Shown here: positions 33,329 to 41,453 of the stretch, piece by piece
How the letters are laid out: each line of letters opens with the position of its first letter
Numbering within the stretch: the stretch's first letter is position 1
From: Hymenobacter sp. H14-R3
GTDB taxonomy: Bacteria > Bacteroidota > Bacteroidia > Cytophagales > Hymenobacteraceae
Length of the DNA: 64,000 nt
NCBI RefSeq assembly: GCF_030063445.1
Contig: NZ_JASITD010000021.1
Span: 23,451-87,450 of the forward strand
Reading direction: 5' to 3'
Program-made: the position numbers and the translations under genes
Notes under the pieces: generated by a model
Told to the model about the DNA's origin: nothing
Seen by the model: only the letters and a program-made list of their open reading frames with translations
Databases searched by the model: none

Positions 33329-33380
33329 AGATACGAAAAAGGTCTGCTAACCAATTGGTTAGCAGACCTTTTTCGTATCT
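33329..33380. terminator. 52-bp perfect palindrome between convergent genes
   Basis: 26-nt arms with no loop, centred on CCAATTGG, with AAAAA/TTTTT blocks giving T-tracts on both strands. It separates the Spy-like gene from the convergent phospholipase gene, and its right end enters that gene's stop codon (TAG read from 33379-33381). Confidence 0.85.
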
Positions 33381-34734
33381 ATGGCTTTGTTGCCGCCGGG
33401 CTCAGGTGGCGTAGCTCGTTGAGCGCAGCCTGGGACTCCTCGCGGTTTTTGTGGTTTTTGCGCGAGTTTTTATCTTCGTCTTCGGTGGCCTTAGTGTGGC
33501 GGGCAGGCGGCGCACTAGGCGCGGGGCCAGCTGCGTAAAAAGCCAGGATATTTTGTTGAAGCGCGGGCGTCAGCAGCTTGAATTTATCCTTCTGCAATTC
33601 ACGTAGCAGTTCCTGGTAGGTTACGTCGGCCAGGATGTACTCGGTGGGCCGCGTGGGGCGGCCGGTATCGAGGTTGGTGTTGGGTATCGGTGGGGCCGCC
33701 TTGGTAGCCGCGGTATCGGTGGGCTGCTCGCGCACCAGTACCACGTACCGGGCCAGCGCATCGCGGTAGCTTCGCCGAAAGCGCGCCTCGTCGGCAGCGC
33801 TGGGCACGTTGAAGGCAAAGGCGCGCAACGGCCCGATTTTGGGCATAATGCTGAGCACGCCCGCCAATATGCGCGCCCCCAAACCCGGCCACTGGGCATC
33901 TGTGCCGAATTCCTTCTGGTAGGCACGGCGGCTGGTGTGGTACACGTAGTCGCGGCGGCGGGCGCGCGGGCTAATCCTGCGGATAGCCTTGCGTTGATTG
34001 ACCCAAGCGGCGCGGGCGGCGGCGGGCAGCAGCTGGTTCACGGCCAGCCGGAAGGCCGCCAGACTAACATCCACATTGAACACCACCTGCCCCAGCTCTA
34101 TGCCATACGTATCGCGGAAGGCACGCTCCAGCAGGTGTTTACTCGCCCGAAAGCCCACGTACTTGTGATAGTCCTGCGAGCGGTAGTGGCCGGCCGCTAT
34201 CTGCACTACATCGAAGGAAAATTCCACTTCGGTGTGGTTAATCGGCGCTTGCTCGTAGGTGATAACGGGCCCAAACTCCGCCTTCTTTTTGGGGTACACG
34301 TTGGGCAGCACCAGGTTGGTAGCCTCGGGGTGGCCTACGTTGTCGGATGCGTAGTGGGCCAGCGCGCCCAAGGCAAAAGCATACTCGTTGCGCCCGTGGG
34401 CATCGCGCAGCAGGTTGGCCACAAAATCGCCCGAGCGCACGTAGTGCGTGAGGCTGGTAAATAATTCAGCCCCAAGCGGATAGTAACCCATGTCCTGCAC
34501 AATGGCCCCGCCGTAGGCATAGCTTTTGGCCAGCAGCCAATCTTCCTTATTGCCACCGGGGTAGCGCAGTTGTAGCTGGGGCAGCAGGTACTTATTCCAG
34601 GTCGAATCGATAACCGACTGATGGGTGAGCACCGAGTATGCAGTGGCTGGCCACGCTTGCACTAGTAGCAGCAGCACCAGGCAGCGGCGCAACCAGCGCT
34701 TGATACGCAATGAGTTAGGAGTAAATGGGCTCAC
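33379..34734 (-). CDS. Zinc-dependent phospholipase C-like secreted protein, paralogue 2
   Basis: A 451-residue exported protein (signal about residues 14-32, ending PATAYS). The mature N-terminus starts YSVLTHQSVIDSTWNKYLLP, and further conserved histidines follow in LGALAHYASDNVGHPEATN and the ITYEQAPINHTEVEF stretch. This His/Asp pattern fits the zinc-dependent phospholipase C family. The C-terminal third is basic and ends in a charged, probably disordered tail. The start is a GTG (34732-34734) overlapping the TGA of the upstream paralogue, so the two are translationally coupled. Substrate (phospholipid or other phosphoester) is not certain. Confidence 0.78.
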   Translation of the reverse strand: MSPFTPNSLRIKRWLRRCLVLLLLVQAWPATAYSVLTHQSVIDSTWNKYLLPQLQLRYPGGNKEDWLLAKSYAYGGAIVQDMGYYPLGAELFTSLTHYVRSGDFVANLLRDAHGRNEYAFALGALAHYASDNVGHPEATNLVLPNVYPKKKAEFGPVITYEQAPINHTEVEFSFDVVQIAAGHYRSQDYHKYVGFRASKHLLERAFRDTYGIELGQVVFNVDVSLAAFRLAVNQLLPAAARAAWVNQRKAIRRISPRARRRDYVYHTSRRAYQKEFGTDAQWPGLGARILAGVLSIMPKIGPLRAFAFNVPSAADEARFRRSYRDALARYVVLVREQPTDTAATKAAPPIPNTNLDTGRPTRPTEYILADVTYQELLRELQKDKFKLLTPALQQNILAFYAAGPAPSAPPARHTKATEDEDKNSRKNHKNREESQAALNELRHLSPAATKP

Positions 34735-35999
34735 ATTTTCAGGGCGCGCAGCTTGCTGAGCGCATCGGCCGTTTTCCGGCGGTTATCGGCCTCTTTCTCT
34801 TCCTTATCGGCCGGTTGGTTGGGTGCGTTGTTGAAGAAGACCAGAATGTCTTTTTTAATAGTAGGTGTCACCCGCTTGAAATCATCTTTGGCCAGCTCGC
34901 GCACCCACTCGCTGTAGGTGCGGTCGGCCAGCGGGTATTCGCCCAGGTGGGTGGGGTGGCCGGTATCGAAGTCGATGTTAGGTAGCCGCGGGGCCTGGCC
35001 CACGGCGCTGGTTTGCTCATGCAGCAGGTGGGCATAGCTGAGCACCGCTTCGTGAAAGCTTTTGCGGAAAACTGCCTGGGCCTCGGGCGTAGGCGCAATG
35101 AATTTCAACGACTTTAGCTTACCAACCTTGGGCAGCACCTGAATAATGCCCGCCAGAATGCGCGCCCCAAAGCCCGGCCGCTCGTAGTGCTTGCCGTACT
35201 CCTGCTCATACGCTTGCTTGCTTTGCTTATACACGTAGTCGCGGCGGCGAATGCGGCGGTTTACCTTGCGCAGCTCGTGGCGGTTGGCGCGCCAGGCAGC
35301 GCGGCTGGCCAGCGGAATGAGGTTGCGCACGGCAAAGCGGTACGAGCCCAAGGCCAGGTCGGTGTTGAAGAGTATCTGCTTCATTTCCAAGCCGTATGTT
35401 TCGGCAAAGGCCTGCTCTAGTAGCTCCTGGCTCACCTTGAAGCCGATAAAATCGTGATAGGCGGCGGTGCGGTAGCGGCCGGCAGCCAGCTGCACCACAT
35501 CGAAGGCAAACTCGGTGCGGCCGTGCGCCACGGGGTCTTGCTCGTAGGTAATCACGGAGCCGTATTTGGCTTTCAGTTTCGGGAAAAGCATTGGCACCGT
35601 TTTGTTGATGCCTACCTCGTGCCCATAAATATCGGCCGCATAATGGGCCAATGCACCCAGCGCAAATGCATAGTCGGTACGGGTTTGAGCATCCCGAAGC
35701 AGATTCTCTACAAACTCGCCCGAGCGCACATAATGCGCTAATTCAGTAAATAGCGCAGAACCAAAGGGATAATACCCCATATCCTGCATAATGGAGCCGC
35801 CGTAGGCGTAGGCCTTGGCCTCGCGCAACTCCTCCTTCGTGCCCCCCGGGAAGCGCTTTTCCAAGGCAGGCTGAATGTAAGGTGCCCAGCAGGAGTCGAT
35901 ATTAGCCTGGTGGCTCAACACGGAGTAAGCTTGCGCGGGGCGGGCCAGCAGCAGGCCTGCGCCCAGCAGCAGCCCGAAGAGAAAACGTAGATTTAACAC
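34731..35999 (-). CDS. Zinc-dependent phospholipase C-like secreted protein, paralogue 1
   Basis: A 422-residue paralogue of the next gene, first of the pair. The start is GTG (35997-35999), giving MLNLRFLFGLLLGAGLLLAR, a signal peptide cleaved near PAQA. The mature protein opens YSVLSHQANIDSCW and contains LGALAHYAADIYGHEVGIN, the His/Asp ligands expected for a trinuclear zinc phospholipase C-like site. ITYEQDPVAHGRTEFAFDVV and GFGARILAGIIQVLPKVG are shared closely with the paralogue. A Lys/Glu-rich C-terminal tail follows. Tandem retention with overlapping ends suggests that both copies are needed, perhaps with different substrates (inference). Confidence 0.78.
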   Translation of the reverse strand: MLNLRFLFGLLLGAGLLLARPAQAYSVLSHQANIDSCWAPYIQPALEKRFPGGTKEELREAKAYAYGGSIMQDMGYYPFGSALFTELAHYVRSGEFVENLLRDAQTRTDYAFALGALAHYAADIYGHEVGINKTVPMLFPKLKAKYGSVITYEQDPVAHGRTEFAFDVVQLAAGRYRTAAYHDFIGFKVSQELLEQAFAETYGLEMKQILFNTDLALGSYRFAVRNLIPLASRAAWRANRHELRKVNRRIRRRDYVYKQSKQAYEQEYGKHYERPGFGARILAGIIQVLPKVGKLKSLKFIAPTPEAQAVFRKSFHEAVLSYAHLLHEQTSAVGQAPRLPNIDFDTGHPTHLGEYPLADRTYSEWVRELAKDDFKRVTPTIKKDILVFFNNAPNQPADKEEKEADNRRKTADALSKLRALKM

Positions 36000-36162
36000 A
36001 GTATGAGGCAGAAAAAAGGTACAACCTCAACGGGGAAGTGGGGTGCCGTGTTGGGCCAACACCTGGCCTGCCAACTGCCAGCGGTTAGCCCCCTTACATA
36101 ATTCCTTTCAAAACAAGCATTTATACCCAATTACTGACGAATTATTTTTTGGTCGACCTCCG

Positions 36163-37305
36163 CTATTGCGCATCCGGTGCCTGTTGCTCGGGCGGCGCGC
36201 TCAGGGCCGCCGCCACCGGCCACGCCGAGCTGCGAAACGCCACCGTGCGCAGCCCCGGGTACGGAAACTGCGGCGGCCCGGGCGGCAGCAGCATCGGTTG
36301 CGCCGCCTCCTGGCTCAGGGCCTCGCCCACCGAGCGCACCGCCCCGGCCGGCACGCCCAGCCGGGCCAACTCGTGCAGCAGCGCCGCGCCGTTGAGCTCA
36401 GCAATACGCACGAGCAGCAACTCCTCCAGGGCCGCCCGGTGGCGCACCCGCGCCGGGTTGGTGGCAAAGCGCACCTCCTGGGCCCAGTGGGGGCGCATCA
36501 GCACCAGGCACAGCTGCCGAAACTGCGCGTCGCTGCCCACAGCTAGCACCAGCCGCTGGCCGTCGGCGGCGCGGTACACGGTGCCGTAGGGCACAATACC
36601 GGGGTGCCCCGAGCCCAGTGGCAGGGGGTCGTGGCCGGTGCTGAGCCAGGTAGCGCCCTGGTTGGCCAGCGAGGCCAGCGCACTGTCGAGTAGGCTCACT
36701 TCAAGGAGTGCGCCAAGGCCGGTTTTTTCGCGCTGATATAACGCCGTTAGAATGCCTTCCTTGAGCTGGTGGGCGGCCAGCAGGTCGATGAGGGCCACTG
36801 GCATTTTTTGGGGCGGGTCATCCAGGCTGGCGGCGTTGAGGTGCATGAAGCCGGTTTCGGCTTGCAGTACGGCATCGTAGCCCACCCGCGGGCTGGCCAG
36901 CCCGTAGCCGGTGAGGTGCGCGTAGATGAGGCGCGGATTGGCCGCCGCCAGCGCGGCGTAGCCCACGCCAAATTTCTCGGTATCGCCGGGCTTGTAGCTT
37001 ACCAACAGCACGTCGGCGGCCAGGGCCAGCCGGTGCAGCTCGGCCCGGGCGGCGGGCTGCGTCAGGTCGAGCGTAAGGGCCTCCTTGCCCCAGTTGGAAG
37101 CCGCGAAGTAGGCCGATACCGAGCTGTCGGGATTGTCGCCGGCCGTGCGCCAGGTGCGGGTTACGTCGCCGGCCGGCGGCTCTACTTTCAGCACATCGGC
37201 CCCCAGCTCGGCAAAAAACTGGCCCACCTGCGGGCCGGCCAGCACGGCGGCCAGCTCCAGCACCCGCAAGCCGGCAAAGGGAAGGTTATCAGACATTGGA
37301 AGCAT
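36163..37305 (-). CDS. CaiB/BaiF family (class III) CoA transferase
   Basis: A 380-residue family III CoA transferase that moves CoA between carboxylic acids in the cytoplasm. Signature segments: LRVLELAAVLAGPQVGQFFAELGADVLKVE at the N-terminus (Rossmann CoA-binding part), LTLDLTQPAAR, and RLIYAHLTGYG followed by GYDAVLQAETG. The Asp of GYDAVLQA is the catalytic aspartate position. LLEVSLLDSALA and GHPGIVPYGTVYRAADGQ are also conserved. Start may be ATG 37305 or the internal ATG 37296 (MSDNLPFAG), which fits homologues slightly better. No dehydrogenase or lyase partner is nearby, so the acid substrates are unknown. Confidence 0.9.
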   Translation of the reverse strand: MLPMSDNLPFAGLRVLELAAVLAGPQVGQFFAELGADVLKVEPPAGDVTRTWRTAGDNPDSSVSAYFAASNWGKEALTLDLTQPAARAELHRLALAADVLLVSYKPGDTEKFGVGYAALAAANPRLIYAHLTGYGLASPRVGYDAVLQAETGFMHLNAASLDDPPQKMPVALIDLLAAHQLKEGILTALYQREKTGLGALLEVSLLDSALASLANQGATWLSTGHDPLPLGSGHPGIVPYGTVYRAADGQRLVLAVGSDAQFRQLCLVLMRPHWAQEVRFATNPARVRHRAALEELLLVRIAELNGAALLHELARLGVPAGAVRSVGEALSQEAAQPMLLPPGPPQFPYPGLRTVAFRSSAWPVAAALSAPPEQQAPDAQ

Positions 37306-37322
37306 GATTGAGGACAGCTACT

Positions 37323-37500
37323 ATATCAGGGTACATGCCCCGGTCGGCCAGCGAAGCTAGCCGACCGGTTGTCGCGGGAGCGATAGCCGCACGACGCGTG
37401 CGCCGGTTGACACGTACGATGCCTGGCTGGTTGTTCCAGCATCGTTCCCGCGACCACCGGTTGGCCGGCTGCGCCGGCGGACGGGGCAACGGCCTGATAT
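37323..37500. repeat. 178-bp imperfect inverted repeat
   Basis: Termini ATATCAGG and CCTGATAT are inverted. Inner blocks TGCCCCGGTCGGCC / GGCGGACGGGGCA, GACCGGT / ACCGGT and GTCGCGGGA / TCCCGCGAC pair across the centre. Fills the gap between the methyltransferase stop and the CoA-transferase start. Size and inverted ends resemble a MITE; a shorter relative lies near 23118. Confidence 0.7.
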
Positions 37501-37535
37501 CAGCGCTAACTACATCGCCAACACCCGCTGGCGCA

Positions 37536-38276
37536 TTACACCACGCCGGCCCGCGCAAACACCGGGAAAACCACCTCGCGCTCATCCGCGCCCCATAGGC
37601 GCGTCAGCTCCTCGGCCACCAGCAGCACGGCATCGGCCCCGTCGTGCTGCTGGCCGTAGTTGACCACCGCCGACCATGTGCGCAGGTAGCCCAGGTACCA
37701 GGCCGCCGACCACTGCCGCCGCACTGCAAACCGCGCCGTGCGCACCCGCGCAAACGGAAATTGCAGCCGCGCGTACTCGTCCAGCACGTGCCAGCGGTTG
37801 GCATCCCAGTAGGGGCCCACGGTTTCGTTATGAAAGTGCAGTATCAGCGCATCCAGCTCAGCGTCACCGGTTTGGCCCAGGCCGTAGCCCCACTCGGCCA
37901 GCACGGTGCCGGGGCCGGCCACGCGCCGCACCTCGGCGTGGTAGGCCGCCTGGTCGAACCAGTGCACGGCCTGCCCCACGGTAATGAGGTCAAAGTAGTC
38001 GTCCGGAAACGGCGTGTGCTCGGCAGTGGCTACCTGGTAGTGAATATTAGGCCGCTCGGTGGCTTCCGATAATTGATTGGCGCTGAGGTCAGTAGCTTCT
38101 ACATCGCGAAACGACTCGGCCAGCACCACGGCCACCTGGCCGTTGCCGGTGGCGCAGTCCCAGGCCCGCAGGCGGTTGGGTACCTGCGGCAGCAGCCAGG
38201 CGTAGAGCTCGGGTGGGTAATCGATGCGGTAGCGGGCGTAGGCGGCGGCTTGGGCCGAAAAACGGTCGAGGGACAT
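37536..38276 (-). CDS. Class I SAM-dependent methyltransferase
   Basis: A 246-residue methyltransferase of the type-11 fold. The ATG at 38276 begins MSLDRFSAQAAAYARYRIDYP, a typical N-terminus for this group (an in-frame ATG at 38318 would add 14 unconserved residues). SAM-binding motif I is AWDCATGNGQVAV, motif II holds VEATDLSANQL, and motif III region is FPDDYFDLITVGQAVHWFD. The HWFD motif is characteristic of the trans-aconitate methyltransferase-like subgroup acting on small carboxylates, but the substrate remains unproven. Cytoplasmic. A 178-bp inverted repeat follows the gene. Confidence 0.88.
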   Translation of the reverse strand: MSLDRFSAQAAAYARYRIDYPPELYAWLLPQVPNRLRAWDCATGNGQVAVVLAESFRDVEATDLSANQLSEATERPNIHYQVATAEHTPFPDDYFDLITVGQAVHWFDQAAYHAEVRRVAGPGTVLAEWGYGLGQTGDAELDALILHFHNETVGPYWDANRWHVLDEYARLQFPFARVRTARFAVRRQWSAAWYLGYLRTWSAVVNYGQQHDGADAVLLVAEELTRLWGADEREVVFPVFARAGVV

Positions 38277-38426
38277 GGCAGGGAGGGTAAGCTGTGGCTT
38301 ACCAGCCGAAAGGTCCATCTAATAGGACTACTTCGACGCGCAATCAAAAATTAAAGCCGGAAATGCGGGCCGGTGAGCCACCGCTTACCGCACACGCTGC
38401 CCCGCAAGCGGGACACTTATCCGGCT

Positions 38427-38434
38427 TACCTTTG
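38427..38434 (+). promoter_or_regulatory. Candidate -7 element (TACCTTTG) for the DEAD-box helicase
   Basis: Fits TAnnTTTG and lies 30 nt before the ATG at 38465. No TTG at the expected upstream spacing, so support is partial. Confidence 0.33.
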
Positions 38435-38464
38435 TGCTAAATCAAGCGGTTTGCTGGCCCAGGA

Positions 38465-40228
38465 ATGCAAGGTCAGCCCCTATTTCTCACTTCATTAGCT
38501 GCACCTTTGACTTTCCACGATTTCAATCTTCACGACGACCTGCTGGCCGGCGTGGACGCCATGAACTACCTCAACGCCACGCCCATTCAGGAGCAGGCGA
38601 TTCCCAAAATCCTCGCCGGCAAGGACCTCATCGCCTGCGCCCAGACCGGCACCGGCAAAACGGCCGCCTACCTGGTACCGCTGCTCGACAAGATTTCGCA
38701 CGCCGGCCACGGCACCACCTCCACCCTGGTGCTGGTGCCCACCCGCGAGCTGGCCACCCAGATTGACGAGCAGGTAACGGGCTTTGGCTACTTCGTAGAA
38801 GCCTCATCCATTGCCATTTACGGCGGTGGCAAAAGCGAGAACTGGGAGCAGCAGAAGCGCGCCCTCACCAGCGGGGCCGACATTATTGTGGCCACGCCCG
38901 GCCGCCTCATCGCCCACATGCAGCTCGGCTACGTCAAGTTCGACGACCTGAAGTACTTGGTGCTCGACGAGGCCGATAAGATGATGGACATGGGCTTTGC
39001 CGATGACATCCTCAACATTGTGCGCCAGCTACCCAAGCAGCGCCAGACGCTACTGTTTTCGGCCACCATGCCGAACAAAATCAAGGACTTCTCGCAGCAG
39101 ATTCTGCAAGACCCCGACGAGGTGCGCCTGGCCGTGAGCAAGCCCGCCGCGGGCATCAACCAGCAGTTCTACATGACCTTCGACCACCAGAAGCTACCCG
39201 TGCTGGAGCACCTCATCAAGGCCCAGGACGTGCAGAGTATGGTCCTTTTTACCAGTAAGAAAGCCGCCGTGGCCGGCATCGTACGCTCGCTCAATAAGCT
39301 GGGCTACCCCGCCCAGGGCATCAGCTCCGACCGCACTCAGGAGGAGCGCGAGGACACCATGCGCGCCTTCAAAAACAAGCAGTTTCCCATTCTTGTGGCT
39401 ACCGACGTGGTAAGCCGGGGCATTGATATTGACTCGCTGAGCCACGTAGTGAACTTCGATGTGCCCCGCGCCGCCGAGGATTATGTGCACCGCATTGGCC
39501 GCACGGCCCGCGCCGCCACCACCGGCACGGCCATCACCTTCATTGCCGACCAGGGCCAGGACCGCATCCTCAAAATCGAGCAGCTCATTGAGCGCGAAAT
39601 CGAGAAGCAGGCCATCACCGAAGGCCTCGGCTACGGCCCGGCCCCCGAGTTTGACCCCAAGCGCTTCAGCGGCCTGCGCGGCAAAACCGGCCCGCGCGAC
39701 GGTAACCGCAGTGGCGGCGGTGGTGGCCGCGACCGTGGCCCCCGCCGCGAGGGCGAAGGTGGCCCGCGCGCCGAAGGCGACCGCCGCGGTGGCAGCGGAA
39801 CCGGTGGCGGCCGCGACCGCGGCCCCCGCCGCGACGAAGCCAAAAACGACCCGCAACGAGCTGAGCGAATGGCTAATGCCGCCGCCCGCCTGGCGGCCAT
39901 TGATGCCGGCCAAACGCCCGTAAACGCCTACGTGGCCCCGCCCCGCGAGGCGCGCCCACCCCGTGAGCCCCGCCCCGAGGGTGAAGCCCCGCGTGCCCCG
40001 CGCCCACCCCGCGAACCCCGCCCCGAAGGCGACAGCCCCGAAGGCCAGCGCCCCCCGCGTGAGCCCCGCCCCGAGGGCGAGGCTGCTACTCCCCGCGAGA
40101 CCCGCGCCGAAGGCGACAGCCCCGAAGGCCAGCGCCGCCGCAAGCGCGGGGGCCGCAACCGGGGCGGCCGTGGCCCCCAGCCCGAAGGCGACACTACCGC
40201 CACGCCGGCTGCCCCCAGCGCCGAATAG
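38465..40228 (+). CDS. DEAD-box RNA helicase with long Arg/Pro/Glu-rich tail
   Basis: A 587-residue RNA helicase. RecA domain 1 contains the Q motif (TPIQEQAIP), motif I AQTGTGKT, motif Ia PTRELA, motif Ib TPGR, motif II DEAD and motif III SAT. Domain 2 contains TDVVSRGIDID (motif V) and HRIGRTAR (motif VI). The catalytic core ends near residue 400. The last 190 residues are low-complexity: Gly/Arg-rich stretches (GGGGRDRGPRREGEGG) and then repeated PREPRPEGE units, likely disordered RNA-binding sequence. Such RhlE/DeaD-type proteins unwind rRNA or mRNA duplexes, often at low temperature. A terminator follows 25 nt later. Confidence 0.95.
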   Translation: MQGQPLFLTSLAAPLTFHDFNLHDDLLAGVDAMNYLNATPIQEQAIPKILAGKDLIACAQTGTGKTAAYLVPLLDKISHAGHGTTSTLVLVPTRELATQIDEQVTGFGYFVEASSIAIYGGGKSENWEQQKRALTSGADIIVATPGRLIAHMQLGYVKFDDLKYLVLDEADKMMDMGFADDILNIVRQLPKQRQTLLFSATMPNKIKDFSQQILQDPDEVRLAVSKPAAGINQQFYMTFDHQKLPVLEHLIKAQDVQSMVLFTSKKAAVAGIVRSLNKLGYPAQGISSDRTQEEREDTMRAFKNKQFPILVATDVVSRGIDIDSLSHVVNFDVPRAAEDYVHRIGRTARAATTGTAITFIADQGQDRILKIEQLIEREIEKQAITEGLGYGPAPEFDPKRFSGLRGKTGPRDGNRSGGGGGRDRGPRREGEGGPRAEGDRRGGSGTGGGRDRGPRRDEAKNDPQRAERMANAAARLAAIDAGQTPVNAYVAPPREARPPREPRPEGEAPRAPRPPREPRPEGDSPEGQRPPREPRPEGEAATPRETRAEGDSPEGQRRRKRGGRNRGGRGPQPEGDTTATPAAPSAE

Positions 40229-40253
40229 CACGCAGTCTTTGCACTGAATTTAC

Positions 40254-40292
40254 AATCTCTTGGTTAACAATTAGTTAGCCAAGAGATTTTTT
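40254..40292 (+). terminator. Intrinsic terminator after the helicase gene
   Basis: AATCTCTTGGTTAAC and GTTAGCCAAGAGATT (one mismatch) form a 15-bp stem, followed by TTTTT. Positioned 25 nt after the helicase stop. Confidence 0.82.
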
Positions 40293-40377
40293 AATGACTA
40301 CCCGCGTAGGACTTGTTGCATAGGTCTTGGGCGGGCTGCACACGAGCTGTTGCACTGCGTTTGGCATGACGCTCCTT

Positions 40378-40412
40378 TTCATTACTCATTCCCCACTACT
40401 CGTTACCCGTTA
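40378..40412. repeat. TTACCCG/ATTACTCATT minisatellite at the SDR stop
   Basis: Short tandem units (CATTACTCATTCCCC, then CGTTACCCGTTACCCG) overlap the SDR stop codon at 40403-40405. The wording resembles the ATGAGTAA-rich elements at 738, 52356 and 54088. Confidence 0.4.
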
Positions 40413-41227
40413 CCCGCAAAATTCTGCTGAATCATCTGCATAAAGTTGCCTTCGCTCATTTTTGCTTTTGCTTCCAGAATACCCTGCGCATCGGCCCCGG
40501 CAATGTAGCGCAGCTGCGTGGTGCCATCGGTGGCCGCTTGATAAATGACTTCGGCAATCTGCTCGGGCTGCGAAGCGGCCCCGCCGCGGCGGTTGAAGGC
40601 AGCGAGTACGACGCGCATTTGCCCGGCGTAGGGGTTGGCCGCGCCGGCCGGGTCGGCAGTCATGTGCAGCGAGCGGCCAGCGAAATCAGTAGCTACGCCG
40701 CCTGGTGCCACCACTTTCACCCGGATGCCAAATGGGGCCAGCTCGTACCAGAGCGATTCTGAAAAGCCATCGAGGCCAAATTTGGTGGCGTGGTACAGCG
40801 AGTTCATGGGGAAGGCCGTGCGCCCACCGACCGACGTAATATTGATAATAACGCCCGCCTGCCGCGCCCGCATGGTGGGCAATGCCGCCTGCGTCACGGC
40901 AAAAACACCGAACACGTTGGTGGCAAACTGCTGCTGAATCTGCTCGGCAGTAGCCGTTTCAAATGGCCCCACCAGCCCGTAGCCCGCGTTATTGACGAGC
41001 ACATCGAGACTACCAAAGTCCTGCTCGGCTTGCGCCACGGCTTGTTGCACGGAGGCCGCATCCGTCACATCGAGCGCATACACGCGCACGCCAAGTAAGT
41101 CACTGAACTTGGCATCGGCGGGGTTGCGCATGGTGGCGGCTACCTGCCAGCCGTGGGCGGCAAAAAGACGCACCGCCGCCGCGCCAATGCCCGTGGAAGT
41201 ACCGGTAATAAAAACTGTTTGGGTCAT
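40403..41227 (-). CDS. SDR family oxidoreductase
   Basis: A 274-residue classical short-chain dehydrogenase/reductase. The cofactor motif is TGTSTGIG (9-16), the stabilising NNAG lies in DVLVNNAGYGLVG, the catalytic serine is in INITSVGGR, and the YHATK motif supplies Tyr and Lys. After it comes PFGIRVKVVAPGGVATDF, the usual substrate-loop region. Unlike the SDR at 15095, all catalytic residues are present, so an NAD(P)H-dependent reductase or dehydrogenase is expected. The substrate is unknown. The coenzyme is not certain, though an arginine in ATMRNPAD after the second strand leans to NADP. The start is ATG 41227 and the stop lies in a minisatellite. Confidence 0.9.
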   Translation of the reverse strand: MTQTVFITGTSTGIGAAAVRLFAAHGWQVAATMRNPADAKFSDLLGVRVYALDVTDAASVQQAVAQAEQDFGSLDVLVNNAGYGLVGPFETATAEQIQQQFATNVFGVFAVTQAALPTMRARQAGVIINITSVGGRTAFPMNSLYHATKFGLDGFSESLWYELAPFGIRVKVVAPGGVATDFAGRSLHMTADPAGAANPYAGQMRVVLAAFNRRGGAASQPEQIAEVIYQAATDGTTQLRYIAGADAQGILEAKAKMSEGNFMQMIQQNFAGNG

Positions 41228-41405
41228 GAGGAGGAGGAAGAAAAAATTGCGTTATAGGGGACGCAGCCGGCCTCTTTTTATTGCGGGCGTACGCAACATT
41301 TTAGCGCAAATGCGTGTCTTTTAAGATACTAACGCTTCTGGCCCGACCAATAAAGGTAACCCAGCGGAATTGATTTTTTTGTTTTTTATTACCCGCACGA
41401 ACTTC

Positions 41406-41413
41406 TACCTTTG
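41406..41413 (+). promoter_or_regulatory. Candidate -7 element (TACCTTTG) for the M16 peptidase
   Basis: Matches TAnnTTTG and lies 40 nt before the GTG start at 41454; the nearest upstream TTG gives a 24-nt spacer, longer than ideal. Confidence 0.33.
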
Positions 41414-41453
41414 TGCCCCTACTACCCTCCCCCGCGCTCTGACTAGTAAGTTT

